Shown: one piece after another, positions 16,229-26,600 of the stretch
Position numbering within the stretch: position 1 is the stretch's first letter
How the letters are laid out: every line of letters begins with the position of its first letter
Origin: Gemmatimonadota bacterium
GTDB lineage: Bacteria > Gemmatimonadota > Gemmatimonadetes > Longimicrobiales > Gaopeijiaceae
Reading direction: 5' to 3'
Length of the DNA: 64,000 nucleotides
NCBI GenBank assembly: GCA_041390125.1
Contig: JAWKQN010000007.1
Location: 1 to 64,000 of the forward strand
Translations under genes and position numbers: made by a program
Notes under the pieces: generated by a model
Databases searched by the model: none
Told to the model about the DNA's origin: nothing
What the model saw: the letters and a program-made list of their open reading frames with translations, nothing else

Positions 16229-17011
16229 CTACCGCAGGGTGACGCCGAACCCGATCTCCGTATACCGATGCTCCGCTTCGCGCTGGAGCACGCCGTGCAG
16301 GGACGTCAGATCGTAGGTGCCCACGTTGTGGTTCGCGAACAGGGCGACCCCGATCAGGGGCGTCAGGGGAAGGGTGAGTCCGCCCCCGACCGTGTAGCCC
16401 ACGCCCTTGCCGCTGGCCGTGACGACGGTGGCCGATTGCCCGACCTGCGTGTCCTCCATGCCCTGGCTGGCGATGGCGACGCCCACACCGCCGCGGACGA
16501 ACGCATGCCAGGTCTGCCAGCTCAGGACGAGGGAGAGGTTGCCGAGCTGGTTGACGAGCGGCGTGGCCGCGGGCTCGGCGTCGCCTTCGCCCGCGACGAC
16601 GGGCCCGGGGTGGCTGCGGCGCCAGACGCTGGCGTCCAGGCCCACACCGAAGCCGCCGCCGATGTACTTTCCGAGGCTCAGGTGGCCCGTGAAGCTGTCG
16701 GTGTTCTCGGGCGCGGAGCAGAAGGCGCAGGGGTCGCTGCGCTGCCCGTACCCGAGTCCGAGCGTCGCGAAGAACGGCAACCCGGGCGCGGCCACGGCCG
16801 CCGTGGAGTCGGCGCTGACTTGCGTCCCGGCTGCCGCCTGCGCCCCCAGGGGCAGCACGCTGTGCAGCAGCGCGGCCGAGACCAGCGCCGCGGCCAGCGC
16901 CGCCTGGAGCAGGAAGCGTCGGACCTGGGCGGAGGGGAGCCCGGCGTCCGGGGACGTAGCCGGGGCCGGAGCCGTTCGGGACCGTACCGGTGCGCGTGCG
17001 GGTTCCAGCAT
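16229..17011 (-). CDS. Outer-membrane beta-barrel protein
   Basis: The protein has 260 residues from ATG 17011. After a basic, Pro-rich leader there is a hydrophobic segment (FLLQAALAAALVSAALLHSV) and AQA cleavage region near residue 58. The mature part has amphipathic strands with glycine-rich turns (LGLGYGQRS, GHLSLGKYIGGGFGVGLDASV, GKGVGYTVGGGLTLPL) and ends EIGFGVTLR, the style of OmpA/OmpW-like barrels. A DPCAFCSAP loop with two cysteines may form a disulphide. No ligand is known. It is divergent from the gene at 17125. Confidence 0.65.
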   Translation of the reverse strand: MLEPARAPVRSRTAPAPATSPDAGLPSAQVRRFLLQAALAAALVSAALLHSVLPLGAQAAAGTQVSADSTAAVAAPGLPFFATLGLGYGQRSDPCAFCSAPENTDSFTGHLSLGKYIGGGFGVGLDASVWRRSHPGPVVAGEGDAEPAATPLVNQLGNLSLVLSWQTWHAFVRGGVGVAIASQGMEDTQVGQSATVVTASGKGVGYTVGGGLTLPLTPLIGVALFANHNVGTYDLTSLHGVLQREAEHRYTEIGFGVTLR

Positions 17012-17124
17012 GCGATGACTCCCTGGTAGCGACGAGACGGGTCTCTCCCGGGAGGATCGGCGGCGCGTGGAGCCGGGTTGAGGCACGGCGCTGCGAATGC
17101 ACCCTGGCCAGGCGGAGGAACGCG

Positions 17125-17691
17125 ATGGTGAGGAGGACACGACTGCGGCAGAGCGCCGCGGCCGCGCTGCTGGAGGTGGGCAGCATCGTGTTCGCGGTCC
17201 TGATCGCGTTGGCGGCGGACGAGTGGCGCGAAGGTCGGCAACTCGAGGCGCAGGCCCGGCTGGCCCGAGCGGCGGTCGTCCACGAGCTACGTGCCAACCG
17301 GGACGAGCTCCGGTCGTCCCAGGAGTCCATCGACAGGACGTGGAACGCGCTGCGCAGCGCGGCGGATGCGTTCGCTGCCGGTGGGGAGCCGGACGGGCCG
17401 GTGCTGGACCTCTCGCTCCCGGATCTGTCCAGCGGAGCGTGGGAGGGCGCCCGCCTCGTCGCCGCGGGCGGCCGCTTCGACCTCGGGTGGCTGGTGCGCG
17501 TCGCGCAGCTCTACGAGAACCAGGAGCTCTACGAGGCGTTCCGTCTGGAGGTGCTGCGGACGCTGGGGGAGATGAGCGCTGCCAGCGTCGCAGAGGTCCT
17601 GCCGCGCGTGGCCGGCCAACTGGGGCTGCTCCGCCAGCTGCACGAGCAACTCCTCACGAGGTACGACGAACTGCTGGCCGCCGAAGGCTAG
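17125..17691 (+). CDS. Single-helix membrane-anchored unknown protein
   Basis: This 188-residue protein starts at ATG 17125 with a good GGAGGAA ribosome site 5 bp before it. One N-terminal helix (LLEVGSIVFAVLIALAADEW, about residues 15-34) is followed by a charged helical domain (EAQARLARAAVVHELRANRDELRSSQ) and further helices. The EVGSIVFAVLIALAADEWRE start is familiar from many short unknown proteins of this group of bacteria. The soluble part probably faces the periplasm. No function can be assigned. Confidence 0.7.
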   Translation: MVRRTRLRQSAAAALLEVGSIVFAVLIALAADEWREGRQLEAQARLARAAVVHELRANRDELRSSQESIDRTWNALRSAADAFAAGGEPDGPVLDLSLPDLSSGAWEGARLVAAGGRFDLGWLVRVAQLYENQELYEAFRLEVLRTLGEMSAASVAEVLPRVAGQLGLLRQLHEQLLTRYDELLAAEG

Positions 17692-17703
17692 CGGTCCTTC
17701 TGG

Positions 17704-18138
17704 TCAGCCGCCGAACCGGCCCGGGATCCACTGGAGGCGGAGGACCGCGCCGAGGGCCCAGAGCGCCGCGCCGGTGACGACGCCGCCCAGCGTGGCCGCC
17801 CATGGACGAGCGCGGGCCTCGCGCAGCAGGAACGCCGCCACGAACACGCCGGAGGCGATCACGAACCCCGCGAGCCAGATCAGGACATAGTAGCCCAGGA
17901 CCCAGCCGAGGTAGCGCAGCAGGTCGGCGCGGTCGCCCGGGCCCGCCATCGTCTCCGGGCCCGCGTCCCGCATCCATTCGCGGATGAACGCCGCCAACGT
18001 GACGAGCACCCCGACGCCGCCCACCGTCATGGGGAACACGCGCGCGCGGAACGGGAACGCGCGGGCCGTCCAGGCGGCGGCACCGAAGAGCAGTCCGATC
18101 CCGACGAGCAGGAGAAGGCGTCCCAGGCGGCGGCTCAC
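17704..18138 (-). CDS. TctB-family small permease subunit
   Basis: This 144-residue protein starts at a GTG at 18138 that overlaps the TctA stop in a GTGA arrangement, so it is probably translationally coupled to TctA. It has four hydrophobic helices (about 7-25, 30-52, 75-101 and 110-130), matching the small 4-helix TctB subunit of tripartite tricarboxylate transporters. TctB supports the large TctA channel subunit; the binding protein is usually TctC. Sequence similarity inside this subunit family is low, so the call rests on size, helices and position. Confidence 0.85.
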   Translation of the reverse strand: MSRRLGRLLLLVGIGLLFGAAAWTARAFPFRARVFPMTVGGVGVLVTLAAFIREWMRDAGPETMAGPGDRADLLRYLGWVLGYYVLIWLAGFVIASGVFVAAFLLREARARPWAATLGGVVTGAALWALGAVLRLQWIPGRFGG

Positions 18139-19664
18139 GAGGCCATCCCCCGTGCGGCGATCGAGCCGCGCAGCCGCGAGCCCGCGACGGTGAGCGCGAT
18201 CGTGATGAGCGCGATGACGATGACGCCGGGATCCCGCAGCCACGCCCACCCGTAGCGCGTCGTGGAGATCCAGAGGTAGCGCTCGGCGCTGGAGGCCAAC
18301 ACGAACCCGATCAGCAACGGAGGTCGGGGGAAGTCGAGGGATTTCATGATCCAGCCGAGCAGTCCGATGCCCAGGAACGCCACGAGGTCTCCCCAGTCGC
18401 GCGTGGTCTGGTACGCGCCGGCGACCATGATCACGAGCAGGAAGGGCGCCAACCAGTGCGCCGGGACGACCGAGATCTTCGCGATCGGCCGGGTCATGAC
18501 CAGGCAGGCCAGCGTGCCCATGACGTTGGCCAGTGCCAGGGACCAGACGATGGTCAGCGTGGAGTCGAGATGGGTGGTCAGCATCGTGGGACCCGGCTCG
18601 AGCCCGAGCAGGATCATCCCGCCGAGCAGGACGGCCGTGGTGCCCGAGCCCGGGATCCCGAAGAGCAGGGTCGGGATGAGCGCACCGCCCTCCTTCGCGT
18701 TGTTCGAGCTCTCCGGCGCGATGACGCCGCGGATGTCCCCCTTGCCGAACCCGTCGCGGTCCTTGGCCACCTGGACGGCCTGTCCGTAGGACAACCAGTC
18801 CACCACGCTGCCACCGAGTCCCGGCACGAAGCCCACGAAGATGCCCAGCACGGAGCAGCGGAGCGCGAGCCAGCGATGCCGGATCACGTCGCGCAGCCCG
18901 TCCCGCCATCCCCCCACCATGGTGGCCTCCCGCGCGATGGACTCCCCGGCGCGCAGCAGGTCGAGGATCTCCGGCAACGCGAAGAGGCCGAGCGCCACCA
19001 CGGCCAGCGGGATCCCGTCGAACAGGTAGATGAGGTCGCCGGTGAAGCGGTAGTGCGGCGCCGCCGGTGCGGCGCCGACCGTGCCGAGCAGCAGGCCCAG
19101 CATGCCGGCCAGGATGCCGCGCAGCGGGCCCGCGCCGGAGAGCACACCTACCATCGACAGACCGAGCACGGCGAGCATGAAGAGCTCGGGGGACCCCAGC
19201 GCGAGCACGAGCGGGCGCGCCAGCGGCAGCAAGGCGAACAACGCCGCCGCCCCCACCACGCCACCCAGCATGGACGCGAAGAAGGCGGCGGAGAGCGCGC
19301 GCTGGGCCTGGCCCTGCCGGGCCAGCGGGTACCCGTCCAGGATGGTGGCCTGCGATCCCGAGGAGCCCGGCACGCCGAGCAGCACGCTCGGGAAGGTGTC
19401 CGACGTATGGATGACGGCGATCATGCCGATCAGCATGGCCAGCGCCACGTTGGGGTCCATGCCGTAGATGAACGGCAGCACCAGCGACATGCCGACGGTG
19501 CCACCGAGCCCGGGCAGGATGCCCACGACCAGCCCGATGCCCACCCCGGTGGCCATCAGCAGCAGGGCGTGCGGCGCCAGGACGGTGCCCAGCGCGGCGA
19601 GCGCGGATTCGATCAGGGGGACTCCCGGGTGACAGGGGGACGGCGGGCGGACATTGTACGGCAT
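18135..19664 (-). CDS. TctA-family large permease subunit
   Basis: This polytopic protein of about 509 residues has the paired TctA motifs GILPGLGGTVGMSLVLPFIYGM and GFVPGLGGSVVDWLSYG, and the later GIPGSGTTAVLLGGMILLGL. It forms the transport channel for carboxylate-type solutes, with TctB and a periplasmic TctC. The start is uncertain. The ATG at 19664 gives a 19-residue leader not typical of TctA, which normally begins near LIESALAALGTVL, so a rarer start codon nearby (for example CTG at L21) is possible. The ATG shares the GCATGC palindrome with the divergent methyltransferase start. Confidence 0.9.
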   Translation of the reverse strand: MPYNVRPPSPCHPGVPLIESALAALGTVLAPHALLLMATGVGIGLVVGILPGLGGTVGMSLVLPFIYGMDPNVALAMLIGMIAVIHTSDTFPSVLLGVPGSSGSQATILDGYPLARQGQAQRALSAAFFASMLGGVVGAAALFALLPLARPLVLALGSPELFMLAVLGLSMVGVLSGAGPLRGILAGMLGLLLGTVGAAPAAPHYRFTGDLIYLFDGIPLAVVALGLFALPEILDLLRAGESIAREATMVGGWRDGLRDVIRHRWLALRCSVLGIFVGFVPGLGGSVVDWLSYGQAVQVAKDRDGFGKGDIRGVIAPESSNNAKEGGALIPTLLFGIPGSGTTAVLLGGMILLGLEPGPTMLTTHLDSTLTIVWSLALANVMGTLACLVMTRPIAKISVVPAHWLAPFLLVIMVAGAYQTTRDWGDLVAFLGIGLLGWIMKSLDFPRPPLLIGFVLASSAERYLWISTTRYGWAWLRDPGVIVIALITIALTVAGSRLRGSIAARGMAS

Positions 19665-20400
19665 GCCGGCCTTCAAGGACCACTTCTCCGGGCACGCTCC
19701 GGACTACGCCCGCTTCCGGCCCGGCTACCCCGATGCGCTCTTCGACCTGCTGACCTCGCTCGCGGACCGACGCGAGCTCGCGGTGGACGTGGGGTCGGGC
19801 AGCGGTCAGGCCGCGCTCCCGCTGGCCGAACGCTTCGGGCGCGTGGTGGCCACGGACGCGAGCGGGTCCCAGCTCCGGCACGCGCCGGGTGCGCTCTCCC
19901 GCCTCGTCTGCCTGGCCGAGCGGCTCCCGCTGCGCGACGGGAGCGCCGACCTGATCACGGTGGCGCAGGCGCTCCACTGGCTGGACGTGGAGCGCTTCGG
20001 CGCCGAGGCACGAAGGGTGCTACGACCCGGGGGGATCCTGGCCGTGTGGACGTATCGCTGGTTCCGGATGGAGCCCCCGTTCGCCGAGGCGGTCACCCGC
20101 TTCTATGCGCGCGTGGCGCCCTGCTGGCCGCCCGAGCGCGCCCTGGTGGAGTCCGGCTACGCGACGCTCCCGCTGCCGGGGGAACCCGTTCCGGTACCTC
20201 TACTCGCGATGCGGGACCGCTGGCCGCTCGCCGCCGTGGCGGGATATCTGCGCACGTGGTCGGCGACGAAGCGGTTCAGCGCTCGCCACGGCGAGGATCC
20301 GGTAGCGGAGTTCGAGCGGGACGCGGGTGGGCTGGACGCGGTCGGACCGGACGGTCTGGCGGTCGAGTGGGATCTCGTGGTGCGGGTGATGCGCGTGTGA
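19663..20400 (+). CDS. Class I SAM-dependent methyltransferase
   Basis: The protein has 245 residues from ATG 19663. Motif I is VDVGSGSGQAALPLAERFGRVVATDAS and the post-I and motif III segments include ALHWLDVERFGAEARRVLRPGGILAVWTY, typical of the Methyltransf_11 fold. It starts HFSGHAPDYARFRPGYPDALFDLL, as in small-molecule methyltransferases of the yeast TMT1/CRG1 type. The substrate is unknown. The start lies opposite the TctA start, so the two are likely divergently transcribed from overlapping promoters. The PBP gene follows 25 bp later on the same strand. Confidence 0.88.
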   Translation: MPAFKDHFSGHAPDYARFRPGYPDALFDLLTSLADRRELAVDVGSGSGQAALPLAERFGRVVATDASGSQLRHAPGALSRLVCLAERLPLRDGSADLITVAQALHWLDVERFGAEARRVLRPGGILAVWTYRWFRMEPPFAEAVTRFYARVAPCWPPERALVESGYATLPLPGEPVPVPLLAMRDRWPLAAVAGYLRTWSATKRFSARHGEDPVAEFERDAGGLDAVGPDGLAVEWDLVVRVMRV

Positions 20401-20425
20401 CGCGCGAGGAGAATCGGACGGGTCG

Positions 20426-23400
20426 ATGACACCGTCTGCAGGGCAGGGGAAGACGAAGCGGCGAGCCCCGAAGGCGACGGAGGCGGCGCCGGCCGACCGC
20501 GCGCAGGAGCGCCGACGCCGGCGGCGCTACCCGGTTGTCCGGCGCTCCCGCTGGTCCCGGCGCCGCAAGCTCACCGTGCTGCTCGGGATCGTCGCCCTCC
20601 TGGGCGGCATCGCCTGGATCGAGGCCCGCACGTCGTTCCTGCAGTCGTGGTACCTGTCTTCGATCGCCGAGCGCGTCCGCTTCCACGTCGAACCCGGACC
20701 GAGTCCCACGACCGTGGTGGCGGGTCGCGGCCCGATCGACCTGCGCTGGGGCTACACCGGCATCCCCGACTTCCTCACGCGCGTCCAGGAGGAGGGGTTC
20801 CGCATCGAGGCGCAGGCCCGCACCAGCCCCACGATGCGCGAGCTGGTCGCTCGCGGGCTCTTTCCGATCTACGACGAGAAGCTGCAGGGCGGACTGACCG
20901 TCTACGACCGCTCCGGCGACGTGCTGTTCCACCAGGCCGACCCCGTGCAGGTCTACACGGAGTTCGATGCGATCCCCGCGCTGGTGTGGCGCACGCTGCT
21001 CTTCGTGGAGAGCCGCGAGCTGCTCGACCCCCGGTTCCCGCGCCGCAACCCAGCCGTCGAATGGGACCGGCTCGCCCGGGCCGTCGGTGAAGCCGCGCTG
21101 GATGCGGCGGGCTTCGAGCGCAACGTGCCCGGGGGGAGCACGCTGGCGACGCAGATCGAGAAGTTCCGCCACTCCCCCGAAGGACGCACCGGGTCGGCCA
21201 CCGAAAAGGGACGTCAGATCCTCACCGCCTCCGTGCGCGCCTATCTGGGAGGTCCGGAGACGCTGGAGGCGCAGCGGCGGATCGTGCGGGACTACATCAA
21301 CACCGTCCCGTTCGCGGCCCAGCGCGGGCACGGAGAGGTCAATGGCCTCGCGGACGGACTCAGCGTCTGGTTCGGCACCGACTTCGAGACCGCCAATCGC
21401 CTGTTGACCGCGCGCGAAGGTGCGCTGGAGGAGGGAGAGCGGGCGCAACGGGCCCGCATCTACCGGCAGGTGCTGGGGCTCGTGCTCGCGGTGCGTCGTC
21501 CGTCGTACTACCTGGCCGGCGCCCAGGGCCGTACCGACCTCGAGGCGCTGATCGGTGCGCACATCCCGCTCCTGGCGGGGCAGGGCGTCATCTCGCCGGA
21601 CCTGGCCGTGCGCGCCGCGGCCGCGCGCCTGCGCTTCCTGGACCGCGCTCCGGAGCCGCCGCCGCCGCCGTTCACGGTCCTCAAGGCCTCGACCTCGGTC
21701 CGGACCGGACTGCGCTCCCTGCTCGGGGTGTCGTCCCTGTACGACCTGGACCGGCTCGACCTGCAGGTGCAGAGCTCGTTCGACCTGCGATTGCAGGCCG
21801 CCGCCGAGCGGGTGCTGGCGCAACTGCACGATCCTGCCTTCGTACGGGCGCAGGGGTTGGACGCGCCGCGTCTGTTGGGGACCGCCGACCCCACGCGTGT
21901 CTTCTACACGTTCACGTTGAACGAGCGGTCCACGGACGGGGACCGCGTGCGGGTGCGGACGGACAACTGGAACGGGCCGCTCGACCTCAACACGTCCAGC
22001 CGGCTGGAGCTGGGCTCGACCGCGAAGCTCCGCACGCTGGTGACGTATCTCGAGATCGTCGAGCAACTGCACGGACGCTACGGCGGTGCCGAGCCCGACA
22101 GCCTGGCTCTGTTGGTGTCCGGCGCGGCCGATCCGCTCTCGCGCTGGGCGGTGGGTTGGTTGGGCGCACATCCGGACGCCGCCCTGCCCGCGATGCTCGA
22201 TGCGGCGCTGGACCGGACGTACTCCGCCAATCCGGCGGAGCGGTTCCGCACCGGGTTCGGGGTGCAGACGTTCGCCAACTTCGATGGAGCGTTCAACGGT
22301 CGCGTGCTCACCGTGCGCGAGGGCTTCCGCAACTCGGTCAACCTCGTCTCCATCCGCACGCTGCGTGACATCATCGAGTACTACGTGCAGACGGAGACGG
22401 GCGAAGGCGCGCGGGCGCTGACGGATCCGGATTCACCCGAGCGCTTCGAGTATCTCCAGCGCTTCGCCGACGAGGAAGGATCCACCTTCATCCGGGACTT
22501 CTACCGCGCCTACGACGGAGCGCGCGGCAGCGAGCTCCTGGTGGCGTTCCTGCGCAACCACCCGTTGCCGCCGCGCCGGTTGGCCTACGGGCTGCGCGCG
22601 GTCGCGGCCGATGCGCCTCCCGAGGTGCTCTCCGGCCTCCTCCAGTCGGAAACGCCTGACGAAGTGCTGGGCCAGGGACAGATCGCCTCCCTGCTGGAGT
22701 CGGCGAGTGAAGTGGATTCGCTGTCGCTCATGGACCAGGGCTTCCTGGCCTCGATCCACCCGCTCGAGCTGTTCGTGGTGCGCTACCTCCTCGCCACGCC
22801 GCAAGCCTCCCTCAGCGACGTGCTCGATGCCTCGGTGGAGGAGCGCCAGGAGGTGTACGCCTGGCTGTTCCGGACCCGCAGGCCGGGCGTGCAGGAGCAG
22901 CGCGTGCGGGCCGTGCTCGAGCTGGAGGCGTACGGGCATCTCCTGGAGTCGTGGCGGCGCGTCGGCTACCCCTTCGCGAACCTCGTGCCGTCGCTCGGCA
23001 CGGCCATCGGCAGCTCCGGCGATCGGCCGGCCGCGCTCACCGAGCTCGCGGGGATCATCCTCGGCGGGGGCGTGCGTTACCCGGTGCGTCGCATCGAGCG
23101 CCTGACCTTCGCGCGCCGCACGCCGTACGAAGCCGTCCTGCGCCGCGAAGGCGACACCGGCGAGCGGGTGCTGTCCAGCGAGGTGGCGGCGGCCCTGCGC
23201 GCCGTGATGGTGGACGTGGTGGAGAACGGCACCGCCGTGCGGGCCCGGGGCGCCTTCACGACCGACGGCGGTCTCCCGCTCCAGCTCGGGGGCAAGACCG
23301 GCACGGGGGACAACCGGTACCGGGTCTTCGGGCCCAACGGACAGCTGCTGAGCGAACGGGTCACCAACCGTACGGCCACGTTCGTCTTCTTCGCGGGTGA

Positions 23401-23524
23401 GCGCTACTACGGATCGATCGTCGCCTACGTCCCCGGTGCCGAAGCGGAGAACTACCGCTTCACCAGCGCGCTGCCTTCCCAGATCCTGCGGCTCATCGGT
23501 CAGGAGATGGGCGCGCTGCCCTAG
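20426..23524 (+). CDS. Class A penicillin-binding protein, divergent GT51 subfamily
   Basis: This 1032-residue protein has an N-terminal cytoplasmic Arg-rich tail and one helix (about 49-66). Residues about 180-400 form a GT51 transglycosylase domain (VESRELLDPRF with E195; GGSTLATQIEKF). The transpeptidase domain has all three motifs: S531-TAK, S637-VN and K957-TG. It polymerises and cross-links peptidoglycan in the periplasm. Between SVN and KTG lie about 315 residues, longer than usual, including a helical insert at about 640-860. By manual alignment the second GT51 catalytic Glu (RKxxE region) is Gln264 (EKGRQ). It belongs to a known divergent long form rather than PBP1a/1b. Confidence 0.85.
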   Translation: MTPSAGQGKTKRRAPKATEAAPADRAQERRRRRRYPVVRRSRWSRRRKLTVLLGIVALLGGIAWIEARTSFLQSWYLSSIAERVRFHVEPGPSPTTVVAGRGPIDLRWGYTGIPDFLTRVQEEGFRIEAQARTSPTMRELVARGLFPIYDEKLQGGLTVYDRSGDVLFHQADPVQVYTEFDAIPALVWRTLLFVESRELLDPRFPRRNPAVEWDRLARAVGEAALDAAGFERNVPGGSTLATQIEKFRHSPEGRTGSATEKGRQILTASVRAYLGGPETLEAQRRIVRDYINTVPFAAQRGHGEVNGLADGLSVWFGTDFETANRLLTAREGALEEGERAQRARIYRQVLGLVLAVRRPSYYLAGAQGRTDLEALIGAHIPLLAGQGVISPDLAVRAAAARLRFLDRAPEPPPPPFTVLKASTSVRTGLRSLLGVSSLYDLDRLDLQVQSSFDLRLQAAAERVLAQLHDPAFVRAQGLDAPRLLGTADPTRVFYTFTLNERSTDGDRVRVRTDNWNGPLDLNTSSRLELGSTAKLRTLVTYLEIVEQLHGRYGGAEPDSLALLVSGAADPLSRWAVGWLGAHPDAALPAMLDAALDRTYSANPAERFRTGFGVQTFANFDGAFNGRVLTVREGFRNSVNLVSIRTLRDIIEYYVQTETGEGARALTDPDSPERFEYLQRFADEEGSTFIRDFYRAYDGARGSELLVAFLRNHPLPPRRLAYGLRAVAADAPPEVLSGLLQSETPDEVLGQGQIASLLESASEVDSLSLMDQGFLASIHPLELFVVRYLLATPQASLSDVLDASVEERQEVYAWLFRTRRPGVQEQRVRAVLELEAYGHLLESWRRVGYPFANLVPSLGTAIGSSGDRPAALTELAGIILGGGVRYPVRRIERLTFARRTPYEAVLRREGDTGERVLSSEVAAALRAVMVDVVENGTAVRARGAFTTDGGLPLQLGGKTGTGDNRYRVFGPNGQLLSERVTNRTATFVFFAGERYYGSIVAYVPGAEAENYRFTSALPSQILRLIGQEMGALP

Positions 23525-23674
23525 CGCCGGCGTGCGGAGCATCGCGCTCGTGAGCCCACGTCGAGCACGCGGTGGCTTGCGGCGATCCCCGTCCGTCCCG
23601 ACCCTATCTGCCTTCGTCTTCGCCGTCGACCGGTGACGCGGCGCCCGGCCGCTCTCCATCTCCAGAGAACGCCC

Positions 23675-26600
23675 ATGCGGATCCCCCGCGCCCTGATCCT
23701 GTCGCTGCTGGCCACCGCCTTCACGTCCCTTCCGGTCTTCGCGCTCCAGCAGGCCGCCGACAGCGCCCGCCGGGACCTTCCCCTGGAGCCGGTACGGACC
23801 GTCGAGTTCGACACGGACGAGGGCACCTGGATCTCGCTGGACGTCACGCCGGATGGGCAGGCGATCGTCTTCGAGCTGCTCGGCGACCTGTACCGTCTGC
23901 CGATGGAGGGAGGCCGGGCGACCCGGCTCACGGAGGGGATGGCGTACGACAACCAGCCGCGCGTCTCGCCGGACGGGGAGTGGATCGCCTTCATCTCCGA
24001 CCGCGACGGTGCCGACAACCTCTGGATCGCGCGCGTGGATGGGAGCGAGCCGCGCAAGCTCACGCGCGAGACCCAGAACGCGGTGATCTCGCCCGTGTGG
24101 ACGCCCGATTCCGAGTACATCGTCTACACCGAGCGCGGCCGCAACACCGAGCTGCACATGGTGCACCGAAACGGTGGGGCCGGCCTCACGCTGGGTGGGG
24201 GTGGGAGTGGTGGGGGCGGCGGGAACGGCGGGGGCGGCGCGTCCCGCCCGGCCGAGCTGGGCGCCGCGCTCTCGCCGGATGGCCGCTACGTCTACATGGC
24301 GCGGGCCGGTGGCGGCCCCGGGCAGGGCTTTCCGGAGTGGCAGGTGGCGCGCCGCGACCTGCAGACCGGGGACGTGGACGTCCTCACCCAGGCCCAGGGC
24401 AGCGCCATCCGTCCGCTGCTGTCGCCGGACGGCCGCCATCTGGTCTACGGCACGCGCCACGAGACGCAATCGGGGCTGCGCATCCGGGACCTGCAGACCG
24501 GCGCGGACCGCTGGCTGGTCTATCCGATCCAGCGGGACGAGATCGAGAGCGGAGGTGCGCCCAGCCGTGACCTGCTGCCCGGGTACGCCTTCACGCCGGA
24601 CGGCAGCGCGGTGCTCTTCACCGAGGAGGGGCACATCAAGCGCGTATCGGTCGCGGACGGCGCCGTGCGCGTCATCCCGTTCGAGGCGCGCGTCGCGCTC
24701 GACGTCGGGCCCGAGCTGGACTTCCCCTACCGCGTGCCGCAGGGACCGGTGCGGGCGCGCCTGGTCCAGGATCCGCGTCTCTCCCCCGACGGACGGCGCC
24801 TGGCCTTCTCGGTGCTCACCAAGCTGTACGTGATGGACCTTCCCGATGGGACGCCACGGCGCCTGACGGCCGCGGATGCCTGGGAGTTCAAACCGGTGTG
24901 GTCTCCCGACGGCCGCTGGATCGCGTACGTGACCTGGGACATGGAGGGCGGTCACGTCTGGAAGATCCGCTCCGACGGGTCGGGCCAGCCCCAGCGGCTC
25001 ACGAGCGTGGAGGCCTTCTACACGGACCTGGCCTTCTCGCCCGACGGGACCCGCCTGGTGGGCCTGCGCGGCAACGCCTACATGCGCCACCAGACCTTCT
25101 CGGAGTTCGGCGGGCTGCGCATCCCGCTCGACCTGGTGTGGCTGGACGCGAACGGGGGGGACGTCCACCTGGTGGCTCCGGCCCGCGGCCTGGGCGTGCC
25201 GCACTTCGCGGGTGACCCGGAGCGCATCTTCGTGTACTCGCGCGAAGGCCTGATCTCGCTGCGCTACGACGGCACGGATCGTCGTACCCACCTGAAGGTG
25301 ACCGGCCCGCAGAGCCCCCGCTCCCCACAGCCGCCCCCAGCCGAGGCCGTGCTCATGCGCCCCGACGGCCGGTGGGCCCTGGCGGCGGTGGAGAACCAGC
25401 TGTGGGTGGTGGCCGTTCCGCCCGTGCAGTCGGATCCCGCCAGCGTGTCGGTGCGGAGCCCGTCCGTGCCGGCGAAGCGCATCACGGACATCGGGGCGGA
25501 CTACTTCGCCTGGACGGACGACGGCGCGACCCTCACGTGGGGGATCGGCTCCACGTTCTATCAGCGGCCTTTCGCCAGTCTGGACTTCACGCCCGAGAGC
25601 GGCGGCGGACGGGCGGGTGGCGCCCGGTCGGATTCGACAGGGGCGGACTCCGCATCCGTCGCGGCCGCGCTCGACGAGGACCCGTCCGTCGTGGCCGTGG
25701 AGATCGTGATGGAGTTCCCGCGCGCCACCCCCTCGGGCACGATGGCGCTACGCGGCGCCACCGTGATCACCATGAACGGCGACGAGGTGATCGAGAACGC
25801 GGATCTGGTCGTGACGGACAACCGCATCACGGCCCTGGGGCCACGGGGCTCGGTGACGCTCCCGATGGGCGCCCGTGAGCTGGACGTGAGCGGCCGCTTC
25901 ATCGTGCCGGGGTTCATCGATACGCACGCGCACTGGGAGTTCCGGACCCACGACGTGCTGGAGCCGCAGAACTGGTCGCTGGTGGCCAACCTCGCCTACG
26001 GCGTCACCGCCGGACTCGACGTCCAGACCTCCACCAACGACTACTTCGCCTACCAGGACCTCGTGGAGACGGGGCAATCGCTGGGTCAGCGTGCCTTCAT
26101 GACCGGCCCGGGGATCTTCGCCTCCAACGATTTCCAGAGCTACGAGGCCACGCTCCGGTATCTGCGGCGCTACCAGCACCATTACCGCACGCCCAACATC
26201 AAGTCGTACATGGTGGGCAACCGCAAGCAGCGGCAGTGGGTGGTGCAGGCCGCGAAGGAGCTGCAGCTCATGCCCACCACGGAGGGGGGCCGGGACCTGC
26301 GGCTGGATCTCACGCATGCCATCGACGGCTTCCACGGCAATGAGCACACCCTGCCGGTGGTCCCGCTGTTCAAGGACGTCGTGGAGTTGTACGCCCGCAC
26401 CGGGATCGCCTACACGCCCACGCTCCTGGTGCAGTACGGTGGGCCGATTGCCGAGGAGTATTTCTACACGACCACCGAGGTGCACGACGACCCCAAGCTC
26501 AACCGCTTCTATCCGCACAACACCCTGGACGACCTCTCCCGGCGGCGGGGCCGCTGGGTGCGGGAGGACGAGTTCAGCTTCGACGAGGCCGCCGCGGCTG

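Noticed and set aside
22433..25291. 952-residue minus-strand open frame
   Set aside because: It overlaps the PBP and amidohydrolase genes antisense; no recognisable motif.
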